Source of the DNA: Thalassotalea profundi
Lineage (GTDB): Bacteria; Pseudomonadota; Gammaproteobacteria; Enterobacterales; Alteromonadaceae
Direction: 5' to 3'
DNA: 64,000 bases
Assembly (NCBI RefSeq): GCF_014653195.1
Contig: NZ_BNAH01000012.1
Coordinates: forward strand, 1-64,000
Both the position numbers and the translations under genes were made by a program. Shown here piece after piece: positions 55,577-64,000 of this stretch. Below the pieces are notes generated by a model, which did not search any database, was not told the origin of the DNA, and worked only from the letters and a program-made list of their open reading frames with translations. Numbering within the stretch: position 1 is the stretch's first letter; each line of letters starts with the position of its first letter.

Positions 55577-56372
55577 GGCAAAATACTGAGCTGCGATTCG
55601 ATTGGCGAATCTCTTCTAAAATGGTTTCGCAAACCACACATTTTTTTCCTGCACGCCCATAAACATTAAGTTTTTGGGCAAAATACCCCGGCTTTCCGTC
55701 TGTTTGGGTGAAATCTTTTAAGGTGGTTCCTCCTTGTTTAATAGCCGCAGCTAATACTTCTTTAATTATTTGGGTCAGTTTGTCAAAACGTGCCTTCGTT
55801 ATTTTGTTAACAGGTGTTAACGGTAAAATTCCGGCAAGAAACAAAGCCTCATTTGCGTAAATATTACCAACCCCCACCACAATATGACTATTCATAATAA
55901 AAGTTTTTACAGCCACTTTTTTATTTTTCGCTTTATCAAACAAATATCCCATTGAAAAACCTTCAGATAAGGGTTCTGGGCCTAATTTCGCTAATAAGCC
56001 TTGCTTGTCAACATGTTGGTCAAACCATAAAATTGCGCCAAAACGGCGTGGGTCGTTAAATCTTAAACATTTATTATTACTAAACATTAAGTCAAAATGA
56101 TCATGCTTTTTTATTTCAGGAAATCCATCCAATACTCGGATAGTACCTGACATTCCAAGATGAATAACTAATGTCCCTTGTTTAAACCTCAATAACAAAT
56201 ATTTCGAACGGCGTTCTACAGAAAGTAAGTTATCACCTTTAATTTTATTAATCTCATCAGACACCGGCCAACGAAGTTGTTTATGACGAATAATAACATC
56301 AGTGACGGTATTGCCACACAAATGCGGACTAATACCTTGGCGGCACACTTCTACTTCAGGTAACTCTGGCAT
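55560..56372 (-). CDS. mutM: formamidopyrimidine-DNA glycosylase
   Basis: 270 aa. Catalytic N-terminus PELPEVEV (Pro1, Glu2 after Met removal), Lys in RRSKYLLLRF, and the C-terminal zinc finger CVVCETIL...FCPNC. Removes 8-oxoguanine and fapy lesions. Same order (mutM-rpmGB) as E. coli. Confidence 0.97.
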   Translation of the reverse strand: MPELPEVEVCRQGISPHLCGNTVTDVIIRHKQLRWPVSDEINKIKGDNLLSVERRSKYLLLRFKQGTLVIHLGMSGTIRVLDGFPEIKKHDHFDLMFSNNKCLRFNDPRRFGAILWFDQHVDKQGLLAKLGPEPLSEGFSMGYLFDKAKNKKVAVKTFIMNSHIVVGVGNIYANEALFLAGILPLTPVNKITKARFDKLTQIIKEVLAAAIKQGGTTLKDFTQTDGKPGYFAQKLNVYGRAGKKCVVCETILEEIRQSNRSSVFCPNCQG

Positions 56373-56431
56373 AATACTAATTTACTTTTAGGTTTAAATA
56401 TATTGAAGGTTTAATTTTATAATGTACTGTT

Positions 56432-57331
56432 TTATAAAGTAAGATAATGCATACGTTCAACGAATGCTTTAGCAAAGCGTCTTGGTGATTCATTATCCAT
56501 GTTAAAATATAATGACGGCTCAATAAGCTCCGCTTCCATTAATGCAAAACCATTTTTATAACGTACAAAATCAACTCGGGCATACAATGGCATTTGATGT
56601 AATGAGGCAATAGCCTTAATAGTATTATCCGCACGTTCGATCAATGCATTTTCAGGTGTTACCGACATTATTTGACCGCCATGTTCTTCTTGCACTCTAA
56701 AATCATTAGCTTTAGGTGTTTTCAAGATAGTATGACTATAGTGCCCATTAAAATAAAAAAGTGAAAATTCACCTTCACTAAGCACACACTCAACAAAAGG
56801 TTGTACCATGTAATCGCGTGTTTTAAAGGCATTGTTTATAGCATCAATACTCTCATTAATATTAGTTCTATTTAAACAAAATGTATTATCCGCATTTGCG
56901 CTAATACGTGGTTTAATAACAATCTGATCTTGATTAAATATCTCAAAATAACTCAGTATGTCATCAGCACTTAACTTATGTTGAATAAGTCGCTCATACC
57001 AAGCTGTTGGAACAATTAATATATTTTGTTTTTGTAAATCTTGCAGATATTGTTTATCAATATTCCAAGTTACAATGTCTAAACTATTTTCCAAATGTGC
57101 GCTTGAAGATTCAATAGCCTCTAATACTTTTAAAAAAGCAGTTGAATCTTCTTGGTAATCCCATGGAGAGCGAATGATGACAGCATTATACTTCGACCAT
57201 TCAACATTGCTTTTTCGCCAAGAAACCATCTCAATATTCCAACCAAGATCCGCCAGAGGCAATTCTATTAACTGATCATAAGTTTCAAAACCATCCAAAC
57301 AATCCATGGTTAAAATAGCACATTTATTCAT
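56432..57331 (-). CDS. ATP-grasp domain protein
   Basis: 299 aa. ATP-grasp carboxylate-amine ligase fold like RimK/glutathione synthetase: IRSPWDYQ, VIKPRISANADNTF, MVQPFVECVLSEGEFSLF and ARVDFVRYKNGFALMEAELIEPSL with the metal/ATP Glu residues. Substrates unknown. Lies 20 bases after a 160-aa unknown gene on the same strand. Confidence 0.82.
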   Translation of the reverse strand: MNKCAILTMDCLDGFETYDQLIELPLADLGWNIEMVSWRKSNVEWSKYNAVIIRSPWDYQEDSTAFLKVLEAIESSSAHLENSLDIVTWNIDKQYLQDLQKQNILIVPTAWYERLIQHKLSADDILSYFEIFNQDQIVIKPRISANADNTFCLNRTNINESIDAINNAFKTRDYMVQPFVECVLSEGEFSLFYFNGHYSHTILKTPKANDFRVQEEHGGQIMSVTPENALIERADNTIKAIASLHQMPLYARVDFVRYKNGFALMEAELIEPSLYFNMDNESPRRFAKAFVERMHYLTL

Positions 57332-57351
57332 TATTTTTACTCACAAAAGTA

Positions 57352-57834
57352 TTAAGAAAAAACAGCGTCAGGAAAAAGTTGAGAATATAACTCCAAAGGT
57401 AAAGAAAACCACAATTTTGTCACATGATTAAACATCAATAACTCGTAGTCTGTTGCAATTAAACTTACGTTTATTATTTCTAGAGAATCTGCAACTTCAA
57501 CTTCAATAACTAGCGCAAGTTTCAAATCAACACCATCAGGCTCATTTACCACTTGGCCTTCAAGTTGCTGCCATGAACGCATCATTTGTGTCAGTGCTTG
57601 TCCTGAAATGCGTTCAGGTGTTGCTCGCCAATTTCGACCAACACGCTCAATAGATAATTCATTATTAATTCGCAACGTCAGGATGACCGCATCAGCACCT
57701 AAAACAAATTGTTCACCTGATTGCTCTTCTTTACTTGTAAAAACATTTTTATGAGTTGCATTAATTAATAAAATAAACCCCATTATCGAAAAAATAATGA
57801 CATTATTCCAACCCGAACGAGATAATTTAATCAT
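57352..57834 (-). CDS. hypothetical membrane-anchored protein
   Basis: 160 aa. One N-terminal membrane helix (NVIIFSIMGFILLINA), then a 125-residue extracytoplasmic domain (LSIERVGRNWRATP, LTQMMRSWQQLEG). Family not recognised. Possibly an operon with the ATP-grasp gene. Conserved neighbourhood with mutM suggests a chromosomal, not acquired, gene. Confidence 0.7.
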   Translation of the reverse strand: MIKLSRSGWNNVIIFSIMGFILLINATHKNVFTSKEEQSGEQFVLGADAVILTLRINNELSIERVGRNWRATPERISGQALTQMMRSWQQLEGQVVNEPDGVDLKLALVIEVEVADSLEIINVSLIATDYELLMFNHVTKLWFSLPLELYSQLFPDAVFS

Positions 57835-57974
57835 AAAGACTATAATGAATAACTAATAACATAACGCCATGATAAAAGATTATACAAACAAATGTAATTT
57901 CATTTGATAACACTCTCCAATTTATAGCTAGAAAAGTGTCAACCTTATTTAGGACGGATCAAAATACAGATAAA

Positions 57975-58002
57975 AAAAAGCTCAGCATTTGCTGAGCTTT
58001 TT
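57975..58002 (-). terminator. rpmB-rpmG terminator
   Basis: AAAAAGCTCAGC-ATTT-GCTGAGCTTTTT, 12-bp perfect stem, 19 bases after the rpmG stop. T-runs on both strands make it bidirectional. Confidence 0.93.
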
Positions 58003-58021
58003 ATAATATGAAAAACTAAAA

Positions 58022-58177
58022 CTACTTAATTTTAGCTTCTTTGTAAACTACGTGTTGACGGATTCTAGGATCAAACTTTTTGATCTCCATCTTTTCAGGC
58101 ATAGTCTTTTTATTCTTATCAGTAGTATAAAAATGACCTGTACCAGCACTTGAAACTAAACGAATTTTATCACGCAT
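58022..58177 (-). CDS. rpmG: 50S ribosomal protein L33
   Basis: 51 aa: begins [20 protein letters not shown] and ends [19 protein letters not shown] is the family signature. Lacks the zinc-binding Cys pairs, so it is the C-minus type. Nine bases after rpmB on the same strand. Too short for most gene scans but certain. Confidence 0.97.
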   Translation of the reverse strand: MRDKIRLVSSAGTGHFYTTDKNKKTMPEKMEIKKFDPRIRQHVVYKEAKIK

Positions 58178-58186
58178 GATGGTTCC

Positions 58187-58423
58187 TTAAACTTTTTCGC
58201 CACGGGCACGAATGTCAGTTAATACTGCATCGATACCTTTTTTATCGATAATACGCATTCCTTTCGGAGTTAAACGTAATTTAACGAAACGGTTTTCACT
58301 CTCAACCCAAAAACGGTGAGATTGAAGGTTTGGTAAGAAACGACGACGTGTTGCGTTTCTTGCGTGAGAACGGTTGTTCCCTACGACTGGTTTTTTGCCT
58401 GTTACTTGGCAAACTTTAGACAT
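58187..58423 (-). CDS. rpmB: 50S ribosomal protein L28
   Basis: 78 aa (E. coli 78). [20 protein letters not shown] and [13 protein letters not shown] are diagnostic. GGAG precedes the ATG. First gene of rpmBG. Confidence 0.98.
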   Translation of the reverse strand: MSKVCQVTGKKPVVGNNRSHARNATRRRFLPNLQSHRFWVESENRFVKLRLTPKGMRIIDKKGIDAVLTDIRARGEKV

Positions 58424-58508
58424 ATGAGTACTCCAAAATTAATTTCAGCTCGAGCTTTATTTCCCCAAGACCGTCGCCCCGGGATCCTGAAAAAGGTGGC
58501 ATATTATA
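58424..58508 (-). promoter_or_regulatory. rpmB leader and promoter candidate
   Basis: On the minus strand TATAAT (58503-58508 in plus coordinates) is a good -10 box with no clear -35. The transcribed leader of ~75 bases holds a GC-rich island (about 58475-58493, CCGTCGCCCCGGGATCC) and the palindrome AGCTCGAGCT, unusual in this AT-rich sequence. A ribosomal-protein or growth-control leader structure is possible. Confidence 0.45.
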
Positions 58509-58671
58509 GAGAAACTAGTTAGTTAAATCTAGTTTTTATCATCAATCTGTTATATAAGTTTATTAACACAATATTTATCAATAACTTATCTTTATTTGTG
58601 GCACTATTAAAGTAATAGAAAACAAGCTTTTTGTTGTAAAAACAAACAAAGTGACCATGCTTTAAACATAA

Positions 58672-59064
58672 TTAGTCTATATCTGATGCGAGTAACTTAT
58701 TTATTTTTTCTTGTTGCTCTGCATTACAAAGTTCATCAATGAGGATTCTAATAATACGAGATTTAGCAAGATTACTATCAACCGCTAATGCTTGTAATTG
58801 CTCTATCGCCTGCTCACTCAAAGTAAAAGTTGCATGGCGGAATGGTTTGCTATTGGTTTTTCTTCGTTCTTCCCTCTGTTTTACTTCAAATTGTTTGGCT
58901 GCAGCTATCGCTTCTTTTAAGCCTAACGTTTGCGACTTTTCGCCGCTTACTATTTCAGGAGCACCTTTAGCGTAATTTTCAGCATCCGCAATAAATTCAT
59001 CAACAGTAAACTGTTTTTTCTGTGTTTTACCTTTGTTAGACTTTTTTAAATCACTTAAACTCAT
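58672..59064 (-). CDS. ribbon-helix-helix partner of ParA
   Basis: 130 aa. Flexible basic N-terminus and a C-terminal RHH-type domain (FRHATFTLSEQAIEQLQALA, then SRIIRILIDEL). Overlaps the ParA-like gene by 14 bases, the layout of ParF/ParG-type partition pairs in which the small protein binds the centromere and represses the operon. No parS is identified. Confidence 0.78.
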   Translation of the reverse strand: MSLSDLKKSNKGKTQKKQFTVDEFIADAENYAKGAPEIVSGEKSQTLGLKEAIAAAKQFEVKQREERRKTNSKPFRHATFTLSEQAIEQLQALAVDSNLAKSRIIRILIDELCNAEQQEKINKLLASDID

Positions 59065-59719
59065 GCGAGTCGTCCGGTTTCATTGCTAATAACTCTTCAG
59101 CTATTGCTTTCATTTCTTCAGCAGCTTTACTTGCAGGATCACTTTCTAACACTGAAGAACCACTTTCTTCACTATCATCATAAACATTTCTACTATAAGT
59201 AACGGCCTCTAATACATTAATTCCATAGGAGCTACACACTTCTTTAGCTTCAATTATACGACCTGCTTGATTAGGCAATGATGGGCACTGTGTAATAACA
59301 AATGAAGCAAGCATTTTAGGGTTAACCATTTTACACGTACTTAACATATCTTCCATATGAGGAACGGTTTTTAAGTCTCTGCGCTTAGGTCGTAACGGAA
59401 TAATAACATGGTCCGCTACAGACATTGCAGCGCGTAACGCTAGATTATCCTGACCGCCACAATCAACCACTACATAATCATAATGTTGGTTTAAACTTAG
59501 TAAATCGTTGCGAATTTTGCCATATAGTTGGATACAATTAATTGCTGGTAATGTTGGATCGGCATTTCGTGCTTGAATCCAATCAGAAGTTGTTCGTTGC
59601 GGATCACAATCAACCATTAAAACTATTGCCTGTTTATCGCGAGCAAAATATACGGCAAGATTTTGAGCAAGACAGCTTTTACCACTACCACCTTTCTCTC
59701 CACCTACTAAAATCATCAT
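59051..59719 (-). CDS. ParA/MinD-type ATPase
   Basis: 222 aa, the short (type Ib) ParA class without an N-terminal HTH. Deviant Walker A GEKGGSGKSC at 7-16, Walker A' VDCDPQRT, Walker B VVVDCGGQ. Moves cargo on the nucleoid: plasmids, or on chromosomes protein clusters. Here it sits between ribosomal protein genes and PilZ/radC, so it is not the chromosomal parAB locus. Confidence 0.9.
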   Translation of the reverse strand: MMILVGGEKGGSGKSCLAQNLAVYFARDKQAIVLMVDCDPQRTTSDWIQARNADPTLPAINCIQLYGKIRNDLLSLNQHYDYVVVDCGGQDNLALRAAMSVADHVIIPLRPKRRDLKTVPHMEDMLSTCKMVNPKMLASFVITQCPSLPNQAGRIIEAKEVCSSYGINVLEAVTYSRNVYDDSEESGSSVLESDPASKAAEEMKAIAEELLAMKPDDSHEFK

Positions 59720-59766
59720 ATTGCCATTTCCTTCTTGTACTACTTAAATACTTACCCAAAACAACC

Positions 59767-59780
59767 CAAGGTTATCCTTG
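59767..59780. promoter_or_regulatory. dyad upstream of ParA-like gene
   Basis: CAAGG-TTAT-CCTTG, 5-bp arms, about 48 bases before the ParA-like start. Possible operator for the RHH partner; short enough to be chance. Confidence 0.25.
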
Positions 59781-59838
59781 AGTATCATTGCAACGATCAT
59801 TAAGTATAGTTCATAAACACGTTATTCGCGTCAAATCA

Positions 59839-60150
59839 CTATTCATCAAATTTCAATGCGATTTCATACCAGCCATTTTCTTGTTTAATACAGCGTATCA
59901 CACGTCCCGTTAACTTTTGACTACGAGGATCTGCGGCTTTAAAAATGACGGTTACCTGTGTGCGTATTTCAATCGGTTGATCACAATCTAATTTAAGACC
60001 ACCACGCGAAAAGTCTAAACAGGCTATTTTTTTTACTGATTGTTGTCCTTGTGCGTTTAACCAAACAATATCAATAATCTCTTTTTCCATATCTAATCGA
60101 AATGACTGTCTACGCTCTTCATTTTCTAGTTCTTGCTCATCATCTGTCAT
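59839..60150 (-). CDS. PilZ domain protein
   Basis: 103 aa, a stand-alone PilZ. RRQSFRL (RxxxR, about 14-18) and DFSRGGL (D/NxSxxG, about 47-53) form the cyclic-di-GMP site. Likely a c-di-GMP receptor acting on motility or surface traits. The N-terminus is acidic (TDDEQELENEE). Confidence 0.9.
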   Translation of the reverse strand: MTDDEQELENEERRQSFRLDMEKEIIDIVWLNAQGQQSVKKIACLDFSRGGLKLDCDQPIEIRTQVTVIFKAADPRSQKLTGRVIRCIKQENGWYEIALKFDE

Positions 60151-60222
60151 CAGTTAATCCTTACATCCTGCTTCTGATTTTATAAAATTAACTGTCATTG
60201 CACATAGTTGCAACTATTTTCA

Positions 60223-60894
60223 TTAAAGAATGCCGTGTTCTGCAAATGAATAACAATGATGATTCGCAATAATCATATGATCGAGCACGTTTACATCAAT
60301 TAATGCTAATGCTTGTTTCAGGCGTTGTGTAATTTGTTTGTCAGCTAAACTCGGTTCAGCGATGCCAGAAGGATGATTATGAGCAAAAATAACAGCATTA
60401 GCACCATGTTTAAGTACTTGTTCAATAACAATTCTTGGATAAACAGCCGCCGCATTAACCGTACCTTGAAAAAGCCTTTCAAACGTAATGACTTGATGTT
60501 GATTATTTAATAGCAACATTGAAAACACTTCTCGTGTTTCATGCCTAAGTTCGGCCATTAGAAAATTTTTACTTGCTTGTGAAGACGTCAATTCATGCCC
60601 AAGAGTTAGCTCTTCAGCAAAATAACGCTTACTGAGCTCAAGACAAGCTTGTAGCTGTACATATTTAGCAATACCTAAACCGTTAACTTGACAAAAAGCA
60701 TCTTTATCCGCTTGATAGATCGCCCCAATGCTTCCGAAGGTTTGTAGTAACTTTCTCGCTAAATCAACAACATGACACCCTTTAACTCCTGTACGTAAAA
60801 AAATCGCTAACAACTCGGCATCGCTTAAACTTTTTGCCCCTAAATTAAGAAGCTTTTCTCTAGGTTTTTCTTGCTCAGGCCAATCTTTTAACAT
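60223..60894 (-). CDS. radC: RadC/YicR JAMM-domain protein
   Basis: 223 aa. N-terminal HhH region (LGAKSLSDAELLAIFLRTG, FCQVNGLGIAKYVQLQACLE) and C-terminal JAMM motif with Glu and HNHPSGIAEPSLAD. Historically linked to DNA repair, function unproven. Divergent from coaBC as in E. coli. Confidence 0.96.
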   Translation of the reverse strand: MLKDWPEQEKPREKLLNLGAKSLSDAELLAIFLRTGVKGCHVVDLARKLLQTFGSIGAIYQADKDAFCQVNGLGIAKYVQLQACLELSKRYFAEELTLGHELTSSQASKNFLMAELRHETREVFSMLLLNNQHQVITFERLFQGTVNAAAVYPRIVIEQVLKHGANAVIFAHNHPSGIAEPSLADKQITQRLKQALALIDVNVLDHMIIANHHCYSFAEHGIL

Positions 60895-60973
60895 AACTAC
60901 TTCCTTGTAAAAAATTCAAATTATTATTATTTGGTGGTATCGTATCGCCAAACATTAATAAGATTAGCAGTTA

Positions 60974-62188
60974 ATGAGTATTCTTCAGGGAAAAAATTTA
61001 GTACTAGGTATTACCGGTGGAATTGCAGCCTACAAAACTCCAGAGCTTGTCAGGCGATTAAAAGATCAAGGCGCAAATGTCAGAGTCGTTATGACAGAAG
61101 GTGCAAAAGCATTTATCACCCCGCTAACATTACAAGCCGTTTCCGCTAATGCTGTCTCTGATAGCTTACTTGATACACAAGCTGAATTAGCAATGGGCCA
61201 CATTGAGCTAGCAAAATGGGCTGATTTGATTATTATCGCACCCGCTACTGCTGATGCGATTGCTCGCATAACTGTAGGCATGGCCAATGATCTATTAACC
61301 ACTATTTGTTTAGCCACTTCGTCAAAAATTGCTATTGCTCCAGCAATGAATCAACAAATGTGGCATGCTCAAATTACACAAGAAAATATTACTCAACTAG
61401 GCAAACGTGGGACTGAAATTTGGGGGCCAGGCAAAGGTGAACAAGCATGTGGCGATGTTGGTTTAGGTCGCATGTTGGAAGTTGATGATCTTGTTGAGTT
61501 AACTTGCCAGCACTTTCAAAAAAATACGCAATCTAAGCTATTAACTGGCCAGCATTGGCTTATCACGGCAGGTCCAACAAGAGAAGCCATAGATCCTGTG
61601 CGATATATTTCAAACCATAGTTCTGGAAAGATGGGCTACGCTATTGCACAAGCGGCTGTTAATGCTGGTGCTACCGTTACATTAGTCTCGGGGCCTGTGA
61701 CTTTAAGTACACCGAGTGGTGTGAACAGAATTAATGTCAGTAGTGCAGAAAATATGCACCAACAAGTCATGACTCAGGTTGAAAACACTGATGTTTTTAT
61801 CGCTTGTGCCGCCGTTGCTGATTACAAGATAGCTGAAGTTTCAGCACAAAAAATTAAAAAATCAGCGGAAACCATGCAAATCAACTTGGTTAAAAACCCC
61901 GACATTGTTGCTGACGTTGCCGCATTAGCTAACAAACCATTTACTGTTGGTTTTGCTGCCGAAACACAAGATATTGAACATTACGCTAAAGATAAATTAA
62001 AACGGAAAAATCTCGATTTAATAGCCGCAAACGATGTCGCTAAAAATGGTCAAGGTTTCAACAGTGATAATAATGCGTTAACCGTTTTTAGTTATAATAA
62101 AAAGTTCGAGTTACCTTTAGCAAGCAAGTCTGATGTAGCTCAACAATTAGTTGCGTTAATTGCACAACAACGAGATGAAAAGCAATAA
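60974..62188 (+). CDS. coaBC: bifunctional phosphopantothenoylcysteine decarboxylase/synthase
   Basis: 404 aa (E. coli 406). CoaC flavin domain [28 protein letters not shown] and the active Cys loop [13 protein letters not shown]; CoaB domain [20 protein letters not shown] and KIKKSA. Two CoA steps. The dut gene that follows in E. coli is absent here; slmA is next, 70 bases on. Confidence 0.97.
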   Translation: MSILQGKNLVLGITGGIAAYKTPELVRRLKDQGANVRVVMTEGAKAFITPLTLQAVSANAVSDSLLDTQAELAMGHIELAKWADLIIIAPATADAIARITVGMANDLLTTICLATSSKIAIAPAMNQQMWHAQITQENITQLGKRGTEIWGPGKGEQACGDVGLGRMLEVDDLVELTCQHFQKNTQSKLLTGQHWLITAGPTREAIDPVRYISNHSSGKMGYAIAQAAVNAGATVTLVSGPVTLSTPSGVNRINVSSAENMHQQVMTQVENTDVFIACAAVADYKIAEVSAQKIKKSAETMQINLVKNPDIVADVAALANKPFTVGFAAETQDIEHYAKDKLKRKNLDLIAANDVAKNGQGFNSDNNALTVFSYNKKFELPLASKSDVAQQLVALIAQQRDEKQ

Positions 62189-62258
62189 ATAACAAGATAC
62201 AATGCCTTTATAACCAAGCTATTTTTCAGCCAATAACACGTATTAGAGAACACTATTT

Positions 62259-62843
62259 ATGTCGGTTAATCCAAAACCCAACCGTAAGCAACAAATATTA
62301 GAATGTTTAGCGTTAATGCTACAAAGTAGTCCAGGTGAGCGCATAACAACGGCCAAGCTTGCCGCCGAAGTAGGTGTTTCAGAAGCTGCGTTATATCGCC
62401 ACTTCCCATCTAAAGCACGCATGTTTGAAGGATTAATTGAATTTATTGAAGAATCAACATTTTCACGTGTAAATATAATACTATCAGACCATAAAGAAGC
62501 GTTGGTTAGATGTCATCATATTTTGCATGTTTTACTTGTATTTGCTGAGCGTAATCCTGGTATGTGCCGAATATTATCTGGTGACGCTTTAATGGGCGAA
62601 AATGAACGCTTACGCGCTAGAGTTAATCAATTTTTTGATAAGCTAGAATCTCAATTTAAGCAAATACTACGCGAACGTAAACTACGTGAAGGCAAAAGCT
62701 TTTCCATAGCTGAACAACCACTAGCTAATATTCTAGTTGCTTTTGCCGAAGGAAAAATCGGTCAATATGTTCGCTCAGGTTTTACCAAAAAGCCTAGTGA
62801 AAACTTTAATGATCAATGGCAATTTTTAATGGCAAGCAAATAG
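62259..62843 (+). CDS. slmA: nucleoid occlusion factor SlmA
   Basis: 194 aa (E. coli 198). TetR-fold: [20 protein letters not shown] and [20 protein letters not shown]. Binds SBS sites and disassembles FtsZ over the nucleoid. Same neighbourhood as E. coli apart from the missing dut. Confidence 0.96.
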   Translation: MSVNPKPNRKQQILECLALMLQSSPGERITTAKLAAEVGVSEAALYRHFPSKARMFEGLIEFIEESTFSRVNIILSDHKEALVRCHHILHVLLVFAERNPGMCRILSGDALMGENERLRARVNQFFDKLESQFKQILRERKLREGKSFSIAEQPLANILVAFAEGKIGQYVRSGFTKKPSENFNDQWQFLMASK

Positions 62844-62867
62844 TTTTTACTTCAAAATACATCTATA

Positions 62868-62894
62868 TATGCTATCTCTGTCAGGGATAGCATA
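62868..62894. promoter_or_regulatory. inverted repeat after slmA
   Basis: TATGCTATC (62868-62876) and GATAGCATA (62886-62894), 9-bp perfect arms, 9-base loop, no T-run. May be a stabilising 3' hairpin or an operator before pepD. Confidence 0.4.
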
Positions 62895-63017
62895 CACTCT
62901 CAACACATTAACTTTTCCCATAGACATGCGTTTAATCTTATCTTTCGTTATTATATAAAAAATAATTACGTACAATTTTAAATATCACTCGACATAACAA
63001 TAATAAAGGATGACTCT

Positions 63018-64000
63018 TTGACCACCCTATCGCAATTAAAACCAACACTTTTATGGCAACTTTTTGAGCAAATTTGTGCTATTCCACGACCATCAAAACA
63101 CGAACAAAAAATTTCTCTATGGCTGCAAACTTGGGCCAAAAACCTCGGACTGGATGTTAGTGAAGATAGTATCGGTAATTTACGCATAGCAAAGCCTGCA
63201 ACTTCAGGTTTTGAAGATCGAAAAGGCGTAATATTACAGGCGCACATGGATATGGTACCGCAAAAAAACACTAATACCGTTCATAATTTTATTACCGACC
63301 CTATTAAAGCCTATATAGATGGAGATTGGGTAAAAGCGCAAGGCACTACATTAGGTGCTGATAACGGTATAGGACTCGCTTCAACTCTCGCTATACTGGC
63401 AAGTGACGACATTGAACACGGCCCATTAGAAGTACTTATCACTATTGATGAAGAAGCTGGAATGAGCGGTGCATTCGGTTTGCAAGCGGGTTGGTTTACA
63501 GGTGATATTTTAATTAATACCGATTCTGAACAAGAAGGTGAAATTTATATGGGGTGTGCTGGCGGTATCGATGGTACAGCTAGCTTCGAGATTGAGTATC
63601 AAGATGTCCCCAAGAGCCAACAAGCTTTTAATTTAAATTTATCAGGGTTAAAAGGTGGTCACTCTGGAGTAGACATTCACTTAGGTAGAGGTAATGCTTG
63701 CCAATTACTTGCACGTTTCTTGTTATCTGCCTGTGAACAATTCGACATGCAATTAACAGATCTATCAGGCGGCAGCTTACGTAATGCTATCCCAAGGGAA
63801 GCTGATTCAAGTTTTGTCATTGCAACTAAAGATGTAGAAGCATTTAAACGCACTTTAGAGGTGTATCTCGCAACAATTAAACAAAACTTACATGCCGTTG
63901 AACCTGATATCGAAATGTTGCTTATGTCACCTGAAACATTTGATCAATGTTGGAGTAAACATTGTCAAATGACTATTTTACGTGCTTTAAATGCTTGCCC
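63018..64000 (+). CDS. pepD: aminoacyl-histidine dipeptidase, 5' part
   Basis: The first 327 codons, open to the window end (E. coli PepD 485 aa). Start is TTG at 63018 with AAGGA 7 bases upstream; no better ATG. M20 family: metal ligand His76 in LQAHMDMV, Asp115 in LGADNGIGL and Glu145/146 in IDEEAGMSGAFGL. Hydrolyses Xaa-His dipeptides such as carnosine. No frame break seen. Confidence 0.95.
   Translation, partial: MTTLSQLKPTLLWQLFEQICAIPRPSKHEQKISLWLQTWAKNLGLDVSEDSIGNLRIAKPATSGFEDRKGVILQAHMDMVPQKNTNTVHNFITDPIKAYIDGDWVKAQGTTLGADNGIGLASTLAILASDDIEHGPLEVLITIDEEAGMSGAFGLQAGWFTGDILINTDSEQEGEIYMGCAGGIDGTASFEIEYQDVPKSQQAFNLNLSGLKGGHSGVDIHLGRGNACQLLARFLLSACEQFDMQLTDLSGGSLRNAIPREADSSFVIATKDVEAFKRTLEVYLATIKQNLHAVEPDIEMLLMSPETFDQCWSKHCQMTILRALNAC

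Noticed and set aside
62978..63271. 97-codon minus-strand frame at the pepD 5' end
   Set aside because: Antisense to pepD, which has intact M20 motifs and a good ribosome site.

Overview
The window is AT-rich gammaproteobacterial chromosome. Gene content and order (coaBC-radC-rpmBG-mutM, coaD-waaA-kdkA, kbl-tdh-glpE-glpG, coxBA-ctaG-coxC followed by SURF1-ctaA-ctaB-SCO, nfuA with bioH/comF, lexA, plsB, ubiCA) point to Alteromonadales, most likely Colwelliaceae (Colwellia/Thalassotalea type). This assignment is by recognition of proteins and synteny, not by a search.

Bases 1 to about 13,500 are an accessory island. Its right boundary is marked by a P4-type tyrosine integrase (12100-13371) lying just beyond the 3' end of yicC, a site used by known mobilizable islands of the MGIVflInd1 type in Vibrio. 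The left end is outside the window. The island has a left minus-strand block (PLD/DEAD helicase with DUF3427, serine resolvase, two small unknown genes), a central plus-strand block (AAA ATPase with DUF4143, KfrA-like DNA-binding protein, small ORF, a formylglycine-generating-enzyme-fold protein paired with an unknown 237-aa protein) and a right minus-strand block (a frameshifted gene and the integrase). It is rich in non-coding structure: 22 copies of TTTG, two clusters of operator-like repeats, a 21-bp array of palindromes ending in a strong terminator, and repeated 9-mers at the integrase end.

From yicC to pepD the window is mostly core genome. Regions: yicC; a three-gene GMC oxidoreductase/Tat subunit/thioredoxin operon; rph-pyrE; a SprA-type protease with a miniature flagellar-rod-like protein; bioH, comF, an M14 peptidase, nfuA with a near-perfect IscR site; a MATE transporter and a polysaccharide deacetylase; the complete aa3/caa3-type cytochrome c oxidase region, structural genes plus haem A and copper assembly genes, with an FNR-like box upstream; lexA with two SOS boxes; an EamA transporter, PEP-CTERM protein, PqiA-like protein and NYN protein; plsB; ubiC-ubiA; a FliL-like protein; the coupled kbl-tdh-glpE-glpG operon; the Kdo/lipid A core genes waaA, a GT9 glycosyltransferase and kdkA; coaD, mutM, rpmG-rpmB; an orphan ParA/ribbon-helix-helix pair; PilZ, radC, coaBC, slmA and the 5' part of pepD.

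The best leads for something new are all in the island: the FGE-fold/unknown two-gene unit, the palindrome array that may form a small RNA or iteron set, the tetranucleotide tract between the ATPase and KfrA genes, and the resolvase-helicase unit. In the core part the NYN protein with an apparent internal deletion, the mini rod protein and the orphan ParA pair deserve attention. No CRISPR array, rRNA or tRNA gene was seen.
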